From: Thiemannella venezuelensis
GTDB lineage: Bacteria > Actinomycetota > Actinomycetes > Streptosporangiales > Streptosporangiaceae
Length of the DNA: 64,000 nt
Assembly (NCBI RefSeq): GCF_014203605.1
Contig: NZ_JACHJJ010000034.1
Location: 1-64,000, forward strand
Direction of reading: 5' to 3'
The translations under genes and the position numbers were made by a program. This document shows positions 61,499 to 64,000 of the stretch, piece after piece. Position 1 is the first letter of the stretch. Every line of letters starts with the position of its first letter. The notes beneath the pieces were generated by a model. That model was not told where the DNA came from. It worked only from the letters and a program-made list of their open reading frames with translations, and did not search any database.

Positions 61499-61858
61499 AG
61501 GTTCACTCCTTACCGGTCCACAACGAGATCCGTGGAGGTCACGGCGGCCCGCGACCGGTCCACGCACGGCCGGATCCGCTGCCGGACCGGGCCGCAGGCC
61601 CCTGAGAAGAGCCGCAAGGAAAGGGTGCGGCCTCGGCACCGGCGCCGGGCAGGGCCGCCGGTCCCCGATATCCCGGCCGAAAGTCCCTCCGGCCCCGGCC
61701 GGGCGGAGCGCGAACGGGCGCGGGCCGCGGGCCGCGACGGCGGAGAAAGGACTTTGGTCCCTGCCACGGCGGCCTTTGAGCCCGGCTCCCCCGGACCGGC
61801 GCGCACTAGCGTGGACGACGCCCCCTCCCCAATGACGATCAGCGGAGAGAACCCGGTC
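61499..61858. other. Divergent promoter region
   Basis: No gene is supported in these 360 bases. It contains the DosR-like box and -10 listed at 61745-61812; frames across it are Arg/Gly/Pro-rich without ribosome sites. Confidence 0.5.
61745..61812 (+). promoter_or_regulatory. DosR-like box and TAGCGT -10 of the NnrS-like gene
   Basis: AGGACTTTGGTCCCT (61748-61762) matches 11 of 12 core positions of GGACTWWAGTCC/C. A TAGCGT hexamer (61807-61812), identical to that of the cysteine gene promoter, lies 44 bases downstream. Confidence 0.65.
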
Positions 61859-63013
61859 GTGGCCCCAGAACCTACGACGGCGCGCCCGTCCGGGCACCGC
61901 CCGCCCATGCCCGACGGCCCGGCCGCCGTCCCCGGATCCCGCCCGGCCGTCGCGCGGCTCCCCCTGCTGGCCGGGGCCGCCGCCGCCCTCCTGGCCGGCC
62001 TCTACGGGGGGCTGGCCCTGCTGGTCCCCGAAGCTCCCGCCCCGGCGGCCCTCGCCGAGCAGCACGGACCGCTGATGGCCCTGGGGTTCCTGGGCACACT
62101 GATCGGCCTGGAGCGCGCGGTCGCGCTGCGACGCCCGTGGGGGTACGCCGCCCCGGCGCTGTCGGCGCTCGGCGCGGCGGCCCTGGCGGCCGGGGCCGAG
62201 CAGGCGGGCCGGCTGGCGCTGACCGCCGGGGGCGGCTGGCTCGTCGGGATCTATCTGGCGCTGCTGGGCCGGCGCCTCAGCCGCGCGGCGGTCATCCAGC
62301 TGGCCGGGGCCCTGGCCTGGTACGCGGGCGGGCTGCTGTGGCTGGGCGGGCGGCCGGTGCACGAGCTGGTGGTGTGGTTCGTCGCGTTCCACGTGCTGAC
62401 CATCGCCGGGGAGCGGCTGGAGCTGGCCCACGTGGCGTTCCTGCGGCGCGAGGCGGCCGGCGGGCTGACTGCGGCCGCCGCGGTGCTCGGCGCCGGGGCC
62501 GCGTGCTCGGTGTGGGCGCCGGGTGCCGGGACGCGCCTGGCCGGGGCGGCGATGGCGGCGGTGGCCGCCTGGCTGGCCTGGCACGACGTCGCCCGGCGGA
62601 CCGTGCGCGGGCGGGGACTGCCGCGGTACGCGGCCGTGTGCCTGCTGGCCGGGTACGGCTGGCTCGCCGTGGCCGGAGTCCTGTGGGCGGCCACCGGGCT
62701 GCGGGCCGGGCCGTACCTGTACGACGCGGCGCTGCACGCCCTGTTCCTCGGATTCGTGATGTCCATGGTGTTCGGGCACGCGCCGGTGATCCTGCCGGCG
62801 GTGCTGCGGGTGCGGCTGCCGTACCGGCCGGTGCTGTATGCGCCGCTGGCGCTGCTGCACGCCGCGGTGGCGGTTCGCGTCGCCGGCGATCTGGCCGGTG
62901 CGGGCGCGGTCCGCGCGGCGGGCGGCCTGCTCGCCGAAGTCGCTCTGCTCATGTTCGCCGGGTGCGCGGTCGCGGTGACGCGCTCGCGCACCCGGTCGCC
63001 TTCAGGGAGGTGA
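61859..63013 (+). CDS. NnrS-like polytopic membrane protein
   Basis: This protein of about 384 residues has around 12 hydrophobic helices, an early AEQHGPLMALGFLGTLIGLE motif, several His residues in helices (ELAHVAFLRRE, WHDVARR, LHALFLGFVMSMVFGHAPVI) and IAGERLEL. The 'HALFLGFVMSMVFGHAPVIL' segment resembles NnrS-family haem/copper membrane proteins linked with nitrite and NO reduction. GTG 61859 has GGAGAG upstream; ATG 61832 is an alternative. Its stop overlaps the ribosome site of the next gene, so both are one operon. Confidence 0.65.
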   Translation: MAPEPTTARPSGHRPPMPDGPAAVPGSRPAVARLPLLAGAAAALLAGLYGGLALLVPEAPAPAALAEQHGPLMALGFLGTLIGLERAVALRRPWGYAAPALSALGAAALAAGAEQAGRLALTAGGGWLVGIYLALLGRRLSRAAVIQLAGALAWYAGGLLWLGGRPVHELVVWFVAFHVLTIAGERLELAHVAFLRREAAGGLTAAAAVLGAGAACSVWAPGAGTRLAGAAMAAVAAWLAWHDVARRTVRGRGLPRYAAVCLLAGYGWLAVAGVLWAATGLRAGPYLYDAALHALFLGFVMSMVFGHAPVILPAVLRVRLPYRPVLYAPLALLHAAVAVRVAGDLAGAGAVRAAGGLLAEVALLMFAGCAVAVTRSRTRSPSGR

Positions 63014-63018
63014 CCGGG

Positions 63019-64000
63019 GTGACCTCGGTCGGAGTACGTATCGAGAAAGGGCCTCCGCCCGCCGCTCCCGTTCCGCGCCGTGCCTCGTGGCACCTGCGGG
63101 CGAACGCGGTCGTGGTGGGCTGGCTGGGGTTGACGGTGGCCGCGGCGCTGGCCGGCGAGGTGCTGCCGGCGCCGCGCTGGCTGCTGATCCACGTGTTCCT
63201 GCTGGGCGCGGTCAGCACCGCCGTCCTGATCTGGAGCGAGCACTTCACCGTCGCGCTGCTGCGCGCGCGGACGCCGGAGCCGCGCTGGAGCCTGGCCCGG
63301 CTGGCGCTGCTCAACGCCGCGACGCCGGCGGTGCTGTACGGGGTGGCGGTCGGGCCGTGGCCGGTGGCGGCGGCCGGGGCGGGTGTGGTCGTGGTCGTCG
63401 TGCTGTGGCACGCCGCCGTGCTGGTGCGGCTGGTACGGCGGGCGCTGCCCGGCCGGTTCGGGCACGTCATCGGCTGGTACGTGTGCGCGGCCGGGGCGCT
63501 GGCGGTCGGCGGGACGCTGGGCGGGCTGCTGGCCGCGCAGGTGGGGCACGGCGGCGTGCACGAGCGGTTGCACGCCGCGCACGCCGAGGTGAACCTGTTC
63601 GGCTGGGTCGGGCTGACGGTGCTGGGCACGCTGTTCACGCTGTGGCCGACGGTGCTGCGCACCCGCATGTCGGAGCGGACCCGCAGGGCGTCGGCGGTCG
63701 GGCTGCGGCTGGCGGTGCCGGGGCTGGCGCTGGCCGTGGCGGGCCTGCTGGCCGGCTGGCGGTGGGCGGCGGCGGCCGGGCCCGCGATGTACGCGGCCGG
63801 GGCTCTGGCCGCGGCGGTGCCGCTGGCCGAGGCCGTACGGCAGCGGCGCCCGCACACCGGGGCGGCCTGGATGCTGGGGGCGGCGATCGTCTGGTTCGAG
63901 GTGGCGCTCGCGGTGAACCTGGTGATCGCGGCCACGCGTCCGGCCGACGAGGTGGGCCATGCGCTGGAGCCGCTGCTGCCCGCGGTGCTGGTGGGGTTCG
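63019..64000 (+). CDS. Membrane N-terminal part of a probable copper-containing nitrite reductase/multicopper oxidase (cut by window edge)
   Basis: The first 327 codons encode eight or nine helices without copper motifs: SWHLRANAVVVGWLGLTVAA, LIHVFLLGAVSTAVLIWSEH, HAEVNLFGWVGLTVLGTLFT, and so on. Actinobacterial NirK-type multicopper oxidases can carry such a membrane region before the cupredoxin domains, and the NnrS-like protein is its usual neighbour, so the rest of NirK is expected beyond 64000. GTG 63019 follows GGGAGG. If no cupredoxin domain follows, this would be a stand-alone NnrS-like protein. Confidence 0.6.
   Translation, partial: MTSVGVRIEKGPPPAAPVPRRASWHLRANAVVVGWLGLTVAAALAGEVLPAPRWLLIHVFLLGAVSTAVLIWSEHFTVALLRARTPEPRWSLARLALLNAATPAVLYGVAVGPWPVAAAGAGVVVVVVLWHAAVLVRLVRRALPGRFGHVIGWYVCAAGALAVGGTLGGLLAAQVGHGGVHERLHAAHAEVNLFGWVGLTVLGTLFTLWPTVLRTRMSERTRRASAVGLRLAVPGLALAVAGLLAGWRWAAAAGPAMYAAGALAAAVPLAEAVRQRRPHTGAAWMLGAAIVWFEVALAVNLVIAATRPADEVGHALEPLLPAVLVGF

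Noticed and set aside
59228-61858. Plus-strand extension of the NnrS-like frame back to 59228
   Set aside because: Runs antisense through the nitronate monooxygenase gene; only the part from about 61859 has membrane-protein character and a ribosome site.

Overview
The window is very GC-rich DNA with dense, often overlapping genes, GTG and TTG starts, Gly/Ala/Arg-rich proteins, FurA-KatG, branched-chain-type transporters and DosR-like promoter boxes. That points to a filamentous actinobacterium, most likely of the Streptosporangiales type (genus inferred from gene style, not from a search). No rRNA, tRNA, CRISPR array, insertion sequence or prophage was seen.

Left end (1-11.7 kb): a pectin and uronate catabolic locus. 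A LacI-family regulator (cut by the window edge) diverges from an operon encoding a uronate-dehydrogenase-like enzyme, KdgD, an enolase-superfamily enzyme, a Gfo/Idh/MocA oxidoreductase, a PmoA-like protein and an unusual in-frame fusion of an SGNH acetylesterase to a 2,5-dioxovalerate dehydrogenase. Next come a secreted pectinesterase-pectate lyase fusion and a secreted SGNH esterase with a CBM2 module. Five LacI-type operators (consensus TGCAACCGnTTGCA) sit upstream of the regulator, the operon and the pectinase, so this looks like one regulon.

11.8-12.3 kb holds three fragments that look like a decayed phosphonate-utilisation cluster. 12.3-20.1 kb is a five-gene branched-chain amino-acid/amide-type ABC transporter divergent from a PucR/CdaR regulator that overlaps an acyl-CoA ligase gene. 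20.2-28.5 kb carries single genes: a polysaccharide deacetylase lipoprotein, a DUF72 protein, an SDR, a TfoX C-domain protein, a cupin, a CHASE/PAS histidine kinase, a small Cys protein and a ROK sugar kinase.

29-36 kb: furA-katG, then a siderophore ABC transporter (fused FecCD permease) with an IdeR/DmdR-type iron box and a truncated siderophore-interacting gene. 36.2-44.7 kb: a metalloid/thiol stress island. It has an MBL-rhodanese persulfide dioxygenase-like protein, two ArsR repressors, an ArsN-type acetyltransferase, an MFS exporter, two flavoproteins, a Cys/Thr-rich peptide, a Cys-tailed sigma factor and striking palindromic operators. No ArsB/Acr3 or ArsC gene was recognised in it.

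44.8-51.1 kb: a LuxR-type two-component pair, a membrane protein and a GAF/PAS histidine kinase. 51.3-64 kb: a DosS-like haem sensor kinase followed by genes for cysteine synthesis, a hemerythrin-DUF2249 protein, NarK, a PPOX flavoprotein, a nitronate monooxygenase, a radical SAM protein, an NnrS-like membrane protein and the membrane-domain start of what is probably a copper nitrite reductase. Motifs resembling DosR boxes (GGGACTTTGGTCCC) recur upstream of these units, suggesting a hypoxia/NO/nitrite regulon that continues past the right edge.
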